Shown here in pieces: positions 1 through 5,911 of a stretch of DNA of 6,003 nucleotides. A model generated the notes under the pieces. The model ran no database searches and was not told the DNA's origin. It saw only the letters and a list, made by a program, of their open reading frames with translations. The DNA is from an uncultured Roseiflexaceae bacterium (lineage in GTDB: Bacteria; Chloroflexota; Chloroflexia; Chloroflexales; Roseiflexaceae). Made by a program: the position numbers and the translations under genes. The stretch is from the NCBI GenBank assembly GCA_903932805.1, contig CAIZHO010000324.1, positions 1 to 6,003 of the forward strand, in the 5' to 3' direction. Within the stretch, counting starts at the first letter, position 1, and the number at the start of each line of letters is the position of its first letter.

Positions 1-1
1 C

Positions 2-91
2 ACGAAAAACCAGGCTCCTACGACGCTCATTGCGAACATCTGGGGAATATCACTCGATATTAATCTGAAACTGTGGCCTATCCCTGATTAG
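2..91 (+). CDS. C-terminal end of a third secreted paralogue (partial, 5' end outside window)
   Basis: Reading frame 2 is open from the window edge to a TAG stop and encodes 29 residues ending in LKLWPIPD. From its Ala-Pro onward, 22 residues align without a gap to the C-termini of the two complete genes downstream: APTTLIANIWG... against APAQVTVYLAG... and APKQLKVQTNA.... All three share the pattern AP..(L/V)...........I.L...WP, with the endings INLKLWPIPD, IELRQWPTP and IELRVWPIIP. A strong terminator begins 21 bp after the stop, which supports a real gene end here. I infer that this is the last part of the C-terminal domain of another member of the same secreted family, on the same strand. 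Its N-terminal modules cannot be seen, so the full architecture is a guess. The competing frame 1 ends at a TAA at 61-63 and gives no recognisable sequence. Confidence 0.72.
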   Translation, partial: TKNQAPTTLIANIWGISLDINLKLWPIPD

Positions 92-112
92 AAGCGTCCC
101 TCTTGCACGCAA

Positions 113-150
113 TACACCACGTCGAATAAAAAAGACGTGGTGTACTTTTT
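113..150 (+). terminator. Rho-independent terminator of the upstream paralogue
   Basis: A perfect 11-bp inverted repeat has arms TACACCACGTC (113-123) and GACGTGGTGTA (134-144). The 10-nt loop is A-rich, and one C (145) separates the stem from five T (146-150). It lies 21 bp after the TAG stop at 89-91. The T run is on the + strand side, so it serves the rightward gene at the window edge and separates that gene from gene A. Confidence 0.88.
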
Positions 151-356
151 CTCGTAAAAATACTGCTCAAATGTACACAAAATCAACCTGCAAATTTTTG
201 TTATCAATTCTGTTTATTGGGGATTGAATATAGTAAAATTCAACATAGTTGATTTTTCAAATATACGAAAAGTGAGTTTTTTATACTCTGTAGTAATTAC
301 GCGAATTTGTGGTATCATTAATCAATCAACTCTATCATTGAGCAAGCGGGGATGAA
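151..356. other. AT-rich intergenic spacer upstream of gene A
   Basis: No credible gene is present between the terminator and the start of gene A. A hand count of 151-300 gives 40 G or C in 150 bases (27%), well below the flanking genes. The stretch holds many TATA-like hexamers, for example TATAGT at 229-234 and TATACT at 282-287, but none has a good -35 partner at normal spacing. It probably contains the promoter of gene A. Confidence 0.6.
310..318 (+). promoter_or_regulatory. Candidate extended -10 promoter element of gene A
   Basis: TGGTATCAT fits the extended -10 pattern TGn-TATAAT, with five of six matches in the hexamer (TATCAT at 313-318). It lies 38 bp before the ATG of gene A, giving a leader of roughly 30 nt. 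The region 17-18 bp upstream (289-295) is a poor -35, so the call rests on the extended -10 alone. In a spacer this AT-rich, chance matches are common. Confidence 0.3.
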
Positions 357-1469
357 ATGCGCAAAACGATGATTTGGGCGTTGGTATGTATTGGGCTGTT
401 GTGGCTCATACTGCCAAATCACGCAGCCCAGGCGGCGCAGCGATGTTTCGTCGAGACGGGGTATTGCATTGATGGGCGCATCCGTGAGTACTGGGAGCAG
501 AACGGTGGCTTACCGGTCTTTGGGTTACCGATCGGTCCCCAAGAGCCAGTCATCGTCGATGGCAGTGCATTCATTGGCCAACGCTTCGAGCGCAACCGGC
601 TTGAGTTGCACCCAGAGAACGCCCGACCGTATGACGTCTTGTTGGGGCGCCTCGGAGCTGACCGATTGGGACAGCTCAGGATTGATTGGACGTCGTTCCC
701 GACGCAAGCGGCTGCCGCTGACTGTATCTCGTTTGCACAGACCAAGCAGTCAGTGTGTGGGCAGTTTTTGGCTGCGTACAGACGCAACGGGTTGCAGATG
801 GACACCGATCCGGCAGTGAGTGAAGCCGAGAGTCTCGCGTTATTTGGCTTACCACTCTCGAACGTATACCTCGAGACCTTGTCAGACGGTCAGCGCTATC
901 AGGTGCAATGGTTCGAACGCGCACGATTCGAGTATCACCCCGAAAATCCTGCCCCCTACACGGTGCTCTTCGGGCTCTTGGGCAACGAAACGTGGCAATT
1001 CAGTAATACACCGACTGCCACTCCCGTCCCTACCGTGCAAGCAACACCGACGATCACGATGACTCCGACTGCGACACCACTGCCGATATTACCATCGAGT
1101 GTCACCGATGCCTTCCGAAATCGTATGCCGACCGGTGGCAAGTGGTATGGGGATGTCAGTCGCGGCATATTGGCAGTCTATGATTTCAGCTATTCCGAAT
1201 CGAGTGTGTATTCCAAGACCGTATCGTTCAAAATTATGGAATACAATCCCACGGCAAACGGCGAATCGCAGATTTCTGCAGTCAGTATTATCGATCTCGA
1301 TGGGAACTATGGCACCTACTATTCTGGGTCGCCATGTACGAGTGGGTGTTCGTTTGTGACGACGAACTACAGCTATTTGATTCCACGGACTTCGGCACCC
1401 GCGCAAGTCACCGTCTATCTGGCCGGCAAACCGGTGGTCATCGAACTCCGCCAGTGGCCAACGCCATAA
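357..1469 (+). CDS. Secreted two-module protein with Thr/Pro linker and C-terminal domain (paralogue A)
   Basis: A 370-residue exported protein of unknown function. Residues 1-26 form a signal peptide: basic MRK, a hydrophobic core, and an AQA cleavage site near 24-26. Module 1 (about 30-100) starts with a C30/C37 pair and carries YWEQNGGLPVFGLPI, RFERNRLELHPEN and LLGRLG. Module 2 (about 123-209) repeats the plan with C123/C134, FGLPL, WFERARFEYHPEN and LFGLLG. Residues 217-243 are a Thr/Pro-rich linker typical of Chloroflexota surface proteins. The C-terminal domain (about 245-370) aligns with that of gene B at both ends (LPSSV...NRMP and IELRQWP), but it is about 20 residues shorter and has an extra Cys pair (C327, C331). 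The ATG at 357 has GGGGA (348-352) 4 nt upstream and directly begins the signal peptide. The module resembles LGFP-type wall-associated repeats in general pattern, so a cell-surface role is possible but inferred. Confidence 0.88.
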   Translation: MRKTMIWALVCIGLLWLILPNHAAQAAQRCFVETGYCIDGRIREYWEQNGGLPVFGLPIGPQEPVIVDGSAFIGQRFERNRLELHPENARPYDVLLGRLGADRLGQLRIDWTSFPTQAAAADCISFAQTKQSVCGQFLAAYRRNGLQMDTDPAVSEAESLALFGLPLSNVYLETLSDGQRYQVQWFERARFEYHPENPAPYTVLFGLLGNETWQFSNTPTATPVPTVQATPTITMTPTATPLPILPSSVTDAFRNRMPTGGKWYGDVSRGILAVYDFSYSESSVYSKTVSFKIMEYNPTANGESQISAVSIIDLDGNYGTYYSGSPCTSGCSFVTTNYSYLIPRTSAPAQVTVYLAGKPVVIELRQWPTP

Positions 1470-1485
1470 TCCGTCTGGACCGACC

Positions 1486-1516
1486 AAGGCGCAGCATGAA
1501 TGCTGCGCCTTTTTTT
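1486..1516 (+). terminator. Rho-independent terminator of gene A
   Basis: Perfect 9-bp stem GGCGCAGCA (1488-1496) / TGCTGCGCC (1501-1509), with a TGAA tetraloop and seven T (1510-1516). The two A at 1486-1487 can pair with the first T residues and extend the stem. It begins 16 bp after the TAA stop of gene A and should end transcription before gene B. Confidence 0.93.
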
Positions 1517-1595
1517 GTCTACCACTGCCACCACAAGCAACAATGAACAACAGGTGCACCGTCTGTCTCTGCCATGCATCGCGCTGCGCCTAGCG

Positions 1596-1625
1596 ATGAC
1601 ACGAGTATTACAGAATATTTATAAC
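1596..1625 (+). promoter_or_regulatory. Candidate sigma70-type promoter of gene B
   Basis: ATGACA (1596-1601, five of six against TTGACA) is followed after 18 bp by TATAAC (1620-1625, five of six against TATAAT). Transcription would start near 1632, leaving a leader of about 200 nt before the ATG at 1834. It sits just downstream of the gene A terminator, where an independent promoter for gene B would be expected. No operator is recognisable. Confidence 0.45.
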
Positions 1626-1819
1626 ATTTTACGAAAGATTCATGTAATTTTTAAACACATATCGCAGTATTCTGCATCAATATCGGGTATTCCCGCCCTG
1701 CAGTGGACACATTCTCGCGGCATCGATTGCGTGGTGTTTCTTACGACACAATGACGATTTTACGCAACCGGTGGTGAGTGATGATCTGCGTGCTACTATG
1801 CAGAAGATTAACAAACTCT

Positions 1820-1826
1820 GGGGGGA
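1820..1826 (+). promoter_or_regulatory. Ribosome binding site deciding the gene B start
   Basis: GGGGGGA lies 7 nt upstream of the ATG at 1834. The in-frame upstream starts at 1771 (GTG or similar) and 1798 (ATG) have no comparable purine tract. They would also put a charged leader in front of the signal peptide. This fixes the start at 1834. Confidence 0.7.
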
Positions 1827-1833
1827 CGTCTGC

Positions 1834-2973
1834 ATGAAACACTACGTACACCTGCGATGGGTGCTCTTGCTGCTCTTGTGTGTGTCTACGCGTTTGCCCA
1901 TACACACGGTACAGGCAGCAGACACCTGCTCCCGCGAGACAGGATTTTGTATTGACGCGCGTATCGTGCGGTATTGGCAAACGAATGGTGGACTCAGCGT
2001 GTTTGGCCACCCCATTAGTGCGGTCCAAGAGCGTGTTGAAAACGGCGGCATCATACGGACCCAGTATTTCGAGCGCCACCGCATCGAGGTTCACCCACTG
2101 GCAGCGCCATACGACATACAACTTGGTCATGTTGGATCCGAAGAACTGCGCACACGCTACGGCGCCGACCCGATCGCGGACACGCGCCGTACGACTGCAG
2201 GGTGCCGCTGGTTTGCAGAGACCAATCACGCCGTGTGTGGCGAATTTGCCACATATTGGCAAGGGCATGGTGTTGCGCTCGATCAACGCAACGGTTGGTC
2301 CTATGCAGAAAATCTTGCGCTGTTGGGATTCCCGGTATCCGGTGAATTGACCGAGACGCACGAAGGGCAGAGCTTAACGGTCCAGTACTTCGAACGCGGC
2401 CGCTTGGAGCTCCATCCCAACAATCCAGCACCGTACCGTGTGTTGGCGGGGCTCCTCGGTCGTACTGCGCAGCAACGCAATGCACCAGTAGCAGTAGCAG
2501 CAGTCGAAAACACCGCATCACCCGCTCTATTGCCCGATAGTGTGTTGCAGACGTTTATAACGAATCGCATGCCCGTTATCGGGTACTGGCAAGCGTCTGA
2601 ACACGGGATTTACAGTGCCGTCACCAACATCCGCTATCTACAGACATTTGCGTCGTATCCTGCACCAGACGGGAAGCGCTTTGTCGCAATGACCGTGCAA
2701 TATCGCAACGACCGCGAACCCAACAAACCGACCGAATATGCGGGACCAGAACTCTACACTCTGGTGGATCTACAAGACGGCGTGCACGCGCTCGATTCGC
2801 GCTATATAGGCCTGACCGGCTTCATGGAAGGCTCCATGGTGGCCCCCGGCCAGCGAACAGGCGGACAAATCTTGTTTTTGATCGACAAAGATACCGCACC
2901 GAAACAGCTGAAGGTACAAACCAATGCGGGGATGGTGACCATCGAACTCCGAGTCTGGCCGATCATCCCCTAG
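1834..2973 (+). CDS. Secreted two-module protein with DUF4352-like C-terminal domain (paralogue B)
   Basis: A 379-residue paralogue of gene A. Residues 1-28 are a signal peptide: MKHYVHLR, a run of leucines, and a VQA cleavage site. Module 1 (about 32-101) has C32/C39, RYWQTNGGLSVFGHPI and YFERHRIEVHP. Module 2 (about 124-209) has C124/C135, LLGFPVSG, YFERGRLELHPNNPAPY and LAGLLG. The linker (210-230) is Ala/Val/Asn-rich instead of Thr/Pro. The C-terminal domain (about 232-379) fits the DUF4352 style of extracytoplasmic beta domain: GKRFVAMTVQYRN, a central strand YTLVDLQDG, then VAPGQRTGGQILFLIDKD, in which the APG....G turn before a strand is typical. The function is unknown, and adhesion or ligand binding at the cell surface is a guess. 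An upstream in-frame extension to 1771 was rejected. No terminator follows, so transcription may continue into the membrane protein gene at 3078. Confidence 0.88.
   Translation: MKHYVHLRWVLLLLLCVSTRLPIHTVQAADTCSRETGFCIDARIVRYWQTNGGLSVFGHPISAVQERVENGGIIRTQYFERHRIEVHPLAAPYDIQLGHVGSEELRTRYGADPIADTRRTTAGCRWFAETNHAVCGEFATYWQGHGVALDQRNGWSYAENLALLGFPVSGELTETHEGQSLTVQYFERGRLELHPNNPAPYRVLAGLLGRTAQQRNAPVAVAAVENTASPALLPDSVLQTFITNRMPVIGYWQASEHGIYSAVTNIRYLQTFASYPAPDGKRFVAMTVQYRNDREPNKPTEYAGPELYTLVDLQDGVHALDSRYIGLTGFMEGSMVAPGQRTGGQILFLIDKDTAPKQLKVQTNAGMVTIELRVWPIIP
2486..2504 (+). repeat. Short CAG/TAG simple repeat in the gene B linker
   Basis: CAGTAGCAGTAGCAGCAGT is a small imperfect tandem repeat of CAG and TAG triplets inside coding sequence. 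It encodes part of the VAVAAV linker between module 2 and the C-terminal domain. It marks the position where gene A carries the Thr/Pro linker, so this joint seems free to vary in composition. Confidence 0.5.
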
Positions 2974-3068
2974 CCACGCCGACGAGTCCAGACGCAAGAG
3001 AGCGTGTGCGGCATGCTCGTAGAGAAACGTGACACATCGTGTTTGCAGCAGAGACTTCAAAAACAAAA

Positions 3069-3074
3069 GAAGGA
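3069..3074 (+). promoter_or_regulatory. Ribosome binding site supporting the ATG at 3078 for gene C
   Basis: GAAGGA precedes the ATG at 3078 with a short gap of 3 nt. The alternative GTG at 3039 in the same frame has no Shine-Dalgarno sequence and would add 13 polar residues before the first membrane segment. The spacing is tight, so the choice is probable and not certain. Confidence 0.5.
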
Positions 3075-3077
3075 CGA

Positions 3078-4217
3078 ATGCGGTCTTGGTCGCGAACGGT
3101 TGCCCGTATCGTTGCGATCATGTCGGTTCCGGTTTTGCTCTGCACACTCTGGTTGAACATTGCCGACAATGTTACCCTGAGGTCGACGGCGTTTGTGGCA
3201 TCGTTACGGCAAACCGTTCCAGGTGTAGCAGCGATATCGACGCGGTCGCTGATTGTTGCAGCGTTGAATCAACCACAACTCGATGTGCGTCCGGTCTACG
3301 AAGCACTCTACCCGGCACAAACGACCCAATATGTGGCACTTTTGTTGATACCGGGGCTCATTGATGAGATCCAAGGGGACGTACGGCCTGAGAGCGTTGC
3401 GTACATCATTGACCAGCGTTTGCCCGTCGTGGTCCGCGATTATGTCCACGACGCGCCGCTGTGCACCCAAGTGCAAGAACGCCAAATAATAGCCGTTATC
3501 GAAATGCCTGCCGGATATGCGGTTGACGTTTGCAGACCCGTCATGCCTGAAAACGAAGCAGCGGTGGTCTCGTGGCTCACCGCAACGCTCCAAACCGGGT
3601 TCAACGCGCCTGAACCAGAGATACAAGGGATCATTTATCCACAGCGTGACGAAACCCAAGAACGAATGGTATACACGCGATTTTCACAATACACCCGTTA
3701 CAGCAGCATTTTGGCTTTCTTGATGATGGGAATCGTTATTGTCACGACCGGATTGCGCTTGCACGCAAGTATGCGTTGGCTCGGTGTGATAGGAATAGCG
3801 ACGGGAATATTGGGTGTGAGCATGCGCGCGGTGACCGAGTCTGGCCAGGCATTCGATGGTGCAGTCATGCTCCAGCAGTACAGTCGACAAGCCGCAGCGA
3901 CAGGATTACCGTTGGGTGTGTTGATTCGTGTTTTGGCTGACCCGTCGTTCCGCGATTGGAGCATCATCAGCGCATGCATCGTGTTGTTCGCCGGCACGAT
4001 AGGTGTCGGTTTGGGTGCACTCCAGCCGATGATTCGACCGATACCATTCGGCTCACTGACCCCGATGGAAGCTACCCCCTCAGAAGAATCTCCGTATTCG
4101 TCGAGTCTGACCGCTGTGGTACCTACCGTTACCGTCACCGATGCGTTACCGGCTGGCTTGGTGACCAACCCACTCGAAGTCATCCGCGACGACGACATAC
4201 CGCCCAAGAATCGCTAA
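3078..4217 (+). CDS. Membrane protein with four predicted membrane segments and a large extracytoplasmic domain, function unknown
   Basis: A 379-residue integral membrane protein. Predicted segments by eye are residues 9-28, 208-226, 231-250 and 297-316. The basic N-terminus (MRSWSRTVAR) and the basic turn RLHASMRW between segments 2 and 3 point to an N-in topology. Residues 29-207 would then lie outside, and the C-terminal tail (317-379, Pro/Ser/Thr-rich with an acidic end) in the cytoplasm. The external domain contains helical stretches and two cysteines, C129 in APLCTQVQ and C152 in VDVCRPVMP, that could form a disulfide. No catalytic motif or transporter signature was seen. Its general layout recalls uncharacterised Chloroflexota and Actinomycetota membrane proteins with an N-terminal anchor and a late membrane bundle, but this is from memory. 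It begins 104 bp after gene B with no visible terminator between, so they may share a transcript. Its stop overlaps the stop of convergent scpB. Confidence 0.8.
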   Translation: MRSWSRTVARIVAIMSVPVLLCTLWLNIADNVTLRSTAFVASLRQTVPGVAAISTRSLIVAALNQPQLDVRPVYEALYPAQTTQYVALLLIPGLIDEIQGDVRPESVAYIIDQRLPVVVRDYVHDAPLCTQVQERQIIAVIEMPAGYAVDVCRPVMPENEAAVVSWLTATLQTGFNAPEPEIQGIIYPQRDETQERMVYTRFSQYTRYSSILAFLMMGIVIVTTGLRLHASMRWLGVIGIATGILGVSMRAVTESGQAFDGAVMLQQYSRQAAATGLPLGVLIRVLADPSFRDWSIISACIVLFAGTIGVGLGALQPMIRPIPFGSLTPMEATPSEESPYSSSLTAVVPTVTVTDALPAGLVTNPLEVIRDDDIPPKNR

Positions 4218-4810
4218 CCGATCGGGGTATCTTCGATCGGCACGGTTTGAAACGACGTCTGCTTCGGCGCTGCATCGTCGTCAGATTCTGCGAGCAGTGG
4301 GATATCTAACGGTGGCAAATCGCGGAGCGACGATAATCCGAACTGGCGGAGAAAATGATCTGTTGTCGCAAACAATACCGGCCGACCAACGGTATCAAGT
4401 CTGCCGACATCAACAACGAGCTCACGTATCTGGAGTTGACGCACCAGGGTGCTACAATCGACCCCACGAATGGCTTCGATTTGTGCACGTGTAATGGGTT
4501 GTCGATACGCGATGATGGTCAACACCTCTGAGACTGCATTGGACAACTTGGTCGCGCCACTCTGCCCCAGCATCCGCCGCACCACCGGCGCAGCACCCAC
4601 ACTAGTCACAAATTGAATACGGTCTTCGTGCCGGAGCACCGTGATACCGCGCTGCTGATAGTGTGCAGACAGTGCATCGACTGCTGCGTCAATGGAGCTG
4701 TGGTTCACTTCGAGCCATTCGGCCAGCTGTGCCAACCCAACCGGCTCACCCGCGGCAAACAAGATTGCCTCGATTTGGCCCTCGAGGCTGAGGGGCTGCG
4801 TGTCGACCAT
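4214..4810 (-). CDS. scpB: Segregation and condensation protein B (ScpB)
   Basis: A 198-residue protein, close to the usual ScpB length. ScpB forms a dimer of winged-helix proteins that binds the kleisin ScpA and regulates SMC in chromosome condensation and segregation at the nucleoid. The N-terminal winged helix (about 9-75) opens with the family sequence LEGQIEAILFAAGEPV. The second winged helix (about 90-165) has SEVLTIIAYRQPITRAQIEAIRG (93-115 region), then GRLDTVGRPVLFATTDHFL and FGLSSLRDLPPL, all strong ScpB signatures. The tail after residue 172 is acidic and probably disordered. The ATG lies 3 bp after the stop of the M24 peptidase gene and has no clear Shine-Dalgarno sequence, which suggests translational coupling. 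scpA is not in this window. Its TAG stop overlaps the stop of the membrane protein gene on the other strand by 2 bp. Confidence 0.96.
   Translation of the reverse strand: MVDTQPLSLEGQIEAILFAAGEPVGLAQLAEWLEVNHSSIDAAVDALSAHYQQRGITVLRHEDRIQFVTSVGAAPVVRRMLGQSGATKLSNAVSEVLTIIAYRQPITRAQIEAIRGVDCSTLVRQLQIRELVVDVGRLDTVGRPVLFATTDHFLRQFGLSSLRDLPPLDIPLLAESDDDAAPKQTSFQTVPIEDTPIG
4218..4240. other. Inverted repeat at the convergent gene ends
   Basis: Arms CCGATCG (4218-4224) and CGATCGG (4234-4240) pair perfectly across a 9-nt loop. The element starts right after the stop of gene C and lies inside the last codons of scpB. No T run follows on either strand, so it is not a standard intrinsic terminator. 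It could still slow polymerase or protect the 3' end of either transcript. Each arm contains the palindrome CGATCG, so the match may be partly accidental. Confidence 0.3.
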
Positions 4811-4813
4811 GGC

Positions 4814-5911
4814 TTAGCCGACACACTGCAGATCACGGGGGTAGGTCGTCATGGTCGTGGCACCGGTAGCAGTACGAACAAGCATGTCTTCGATGCGTAC
4901 CCCACATTCGCCAGGCAGGTAAATCCCCGGCTCGACGGTGAATGTCATTCCATCGAGAATGGGATTGTGATCACCGGCTACCATAAACGGCGGCTCGTGG
5001 ACATCGATCCCCAGACCATGACCAGTCCGATGGATGAAGAACGGACCGAATCCCGCTGCATCGATGACGGCCCGTGCTGCGCGATCAACCGAGTCACCGC
5101 TCGCACCGGGCTGTTGGGCTGCCAGTCGACCCGCCTGATTGGCTGCAAGGACGGTGTTGTAGACCAATATGGCACGTTCGGACAAACTCCCCACTCCGAT
5201 GGTGCGCGTAATGTCCGAGACATAGCCATCGACAATTGCCCCGCCGTCGATAACCACCAGATCGCCGGACTGGAGCTGCCGCATCCCATTGGTGTGGTGA
5301 GGGCTCGCACCGTTTGGTCCTGAGCCGACGGCCAGGTCGAACGACGGGACGCTCCCGGCGGCGCGTATGCGACGTTCCCAATCAGCGGCGACATCGAGCT
5401 CGGTCATCCCGATCCGGATGGCGGCGATGGTTGCTGCCAACGTCGACTCGGCGACGACAATGGCACGCTGCATGGCAGCGAGTTCATCGCTGGACTTCTG
5501 CATGCGCAGGCTGGCAATCAACGGATCGGCATCAATAACACGTGCGCTTGGCACGACGGCCTCGACAGCCCGTAATTCAAAGACGCGCATGGTGGTGTGC
5601 TCGACTGCAATGGTACGAACCGTACCACCTAACGCGGCAACCGCGGCACGGAGCGCAGTTGTCGGGCCATCACCATCGTCCCACGGGTGCACGGTGACGG
5701 GGAACTGTGCCGCAGCCTGTGCGCGCGGTGCCTCCATGGTGGGCAACACCATGTGGGCGGTGCCCCTGCGCGGGATGAGCATGCAGGCGAGCCGCAATTT
5801 GGTCGAAAAGCCGATACCGCTTAGATACCGCATATTGGTCCCAGGTACCAGGATGGTGACGTCAATGCCGGCAACTGCCATGGCAGCCTGCATCCGTGCG
5901 AGTCGTGTCAT
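4814..5911 (-). CDS. M24 family metallopeptidase, probable Xaa-Pro dipeptidase/aminopeptidase
   Basis: A 365-residue cytoplasmic enzyme, near the usual length of PepQ/YpdF-type members, that probably removes an N-terminal residue before proline. Residues 1-130 form the creatinase-type N-terminal domain (SGIGFSTKLRLACMLIPRRG region). Residues about 143-348 form the pita-bread catalytic domain. All five dinuclear metal ligands are visible: D222 and D233 in IDGGAIVDGYVSDITRT, H298 in HRTGHGLGID, E327 in TVEPGIY and E341 in RIEDM. The accessory H305 in DVHEPP and a substrate-side histidine near 205-206 (SPHHTN) are also present. The ATG start has AAGAGGAG 8 nt upstream and forms an ATGA overlap with the stop of the preceding gene. 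scpB follows after 3 bp, so the three genes form one leftward operon. Exact substrate preference (dipeptide or longer peptide) cannot be told from sequence. Confidence 0.94.
   Translation of the reverse strand: MTRLARMQAAMAVAGIDVTILVPGTNMRYLSGIGFSTKLRLACMLIPRRGTAHMVLPTMEAPRAQAAAQFPVTVHPWDDGDGPTTALRAAVAALGGTVRTIAVEHTTMRVFELRAVEAVVPSARVIDADPLIASLRMQKSSDELAAMQRAIVVAESTLAATIAAIRIGMTELDVAADWERRIRAAGSVPSFDLAVGSGPNGASPHHTNGMRQLQSGDLVVIDGGAIVDGYVSDITRTIGVGSLSERAILVYNTVLAANQAGRLAAQQPGASGDSVDRAARAVIDAAGFGPFFIHRTGHGLGIDVHEPPFMVAGDHNPILDGMTFTVEPGIYLPGECGVRIEDMLVRTATGATTMTTYPRDLQCVG

Larger units (their letters stand above)
1517..1833. other. Intergenic spacer and probable leader of gene B
   Basis: Between the gene A terminator and the gene B start I see no convincing gene. 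The centre (about 1600-1680) is AT-rich and holds a promoter candidate. The following 200 nt would form a long 5' leader if that promoter is used. I found no riboswitch, clear operator or strong hairpin in the leader. Short ORFs that cross this stretch lack ribosome binding sites and recognisable sequence. Confidence 0.55.

Noticed and set aside
1500..1754. An 84-codon + strand frame between genes A and B
   Set aside because: Its start lies in the loop of the gene A terminator, it has no Shine-Dalgarno sequence and it crosses the promoter candidate. It is not a plausible gene.
1720..1760. Imperfect hairpin around TTGCGTGGTGT / ACGACACAA in the gene B leader
   Set aside because: Several mismatches break the stem, and it is no better than expected by chance.
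1771..1833. N-terminal extension of gene B by 21 residues
   Set aside because: It would put a polar stretch before a complete signal peptide, and the GGGGGGA tract is placed for the ATG at 1834.
1741..2361. A 206-codon minus-strand frame over the first part of gene B
   Set aside because: Gene B has a signal peptide, conserved modules and a ribosome binding site on the other strand. The minus frame shows no family features.
3039..3077. GTG start of gene C, 13 codons upstream
   Set aside because: No ribosome binding site stands before it, while GAAGGA precedes the ATG at 3078. The added residues are polar and look like untranslated leader.
4613..5323. A 236-codon open frame on the + strand across scpB and the M24 peptidase gene
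   Set aside because: It lies antisense to two clear conserved genes, spans their junction, has no ribosome binding site and shows no recognisable protein sequence. It follows from codon bias on the coding strand.
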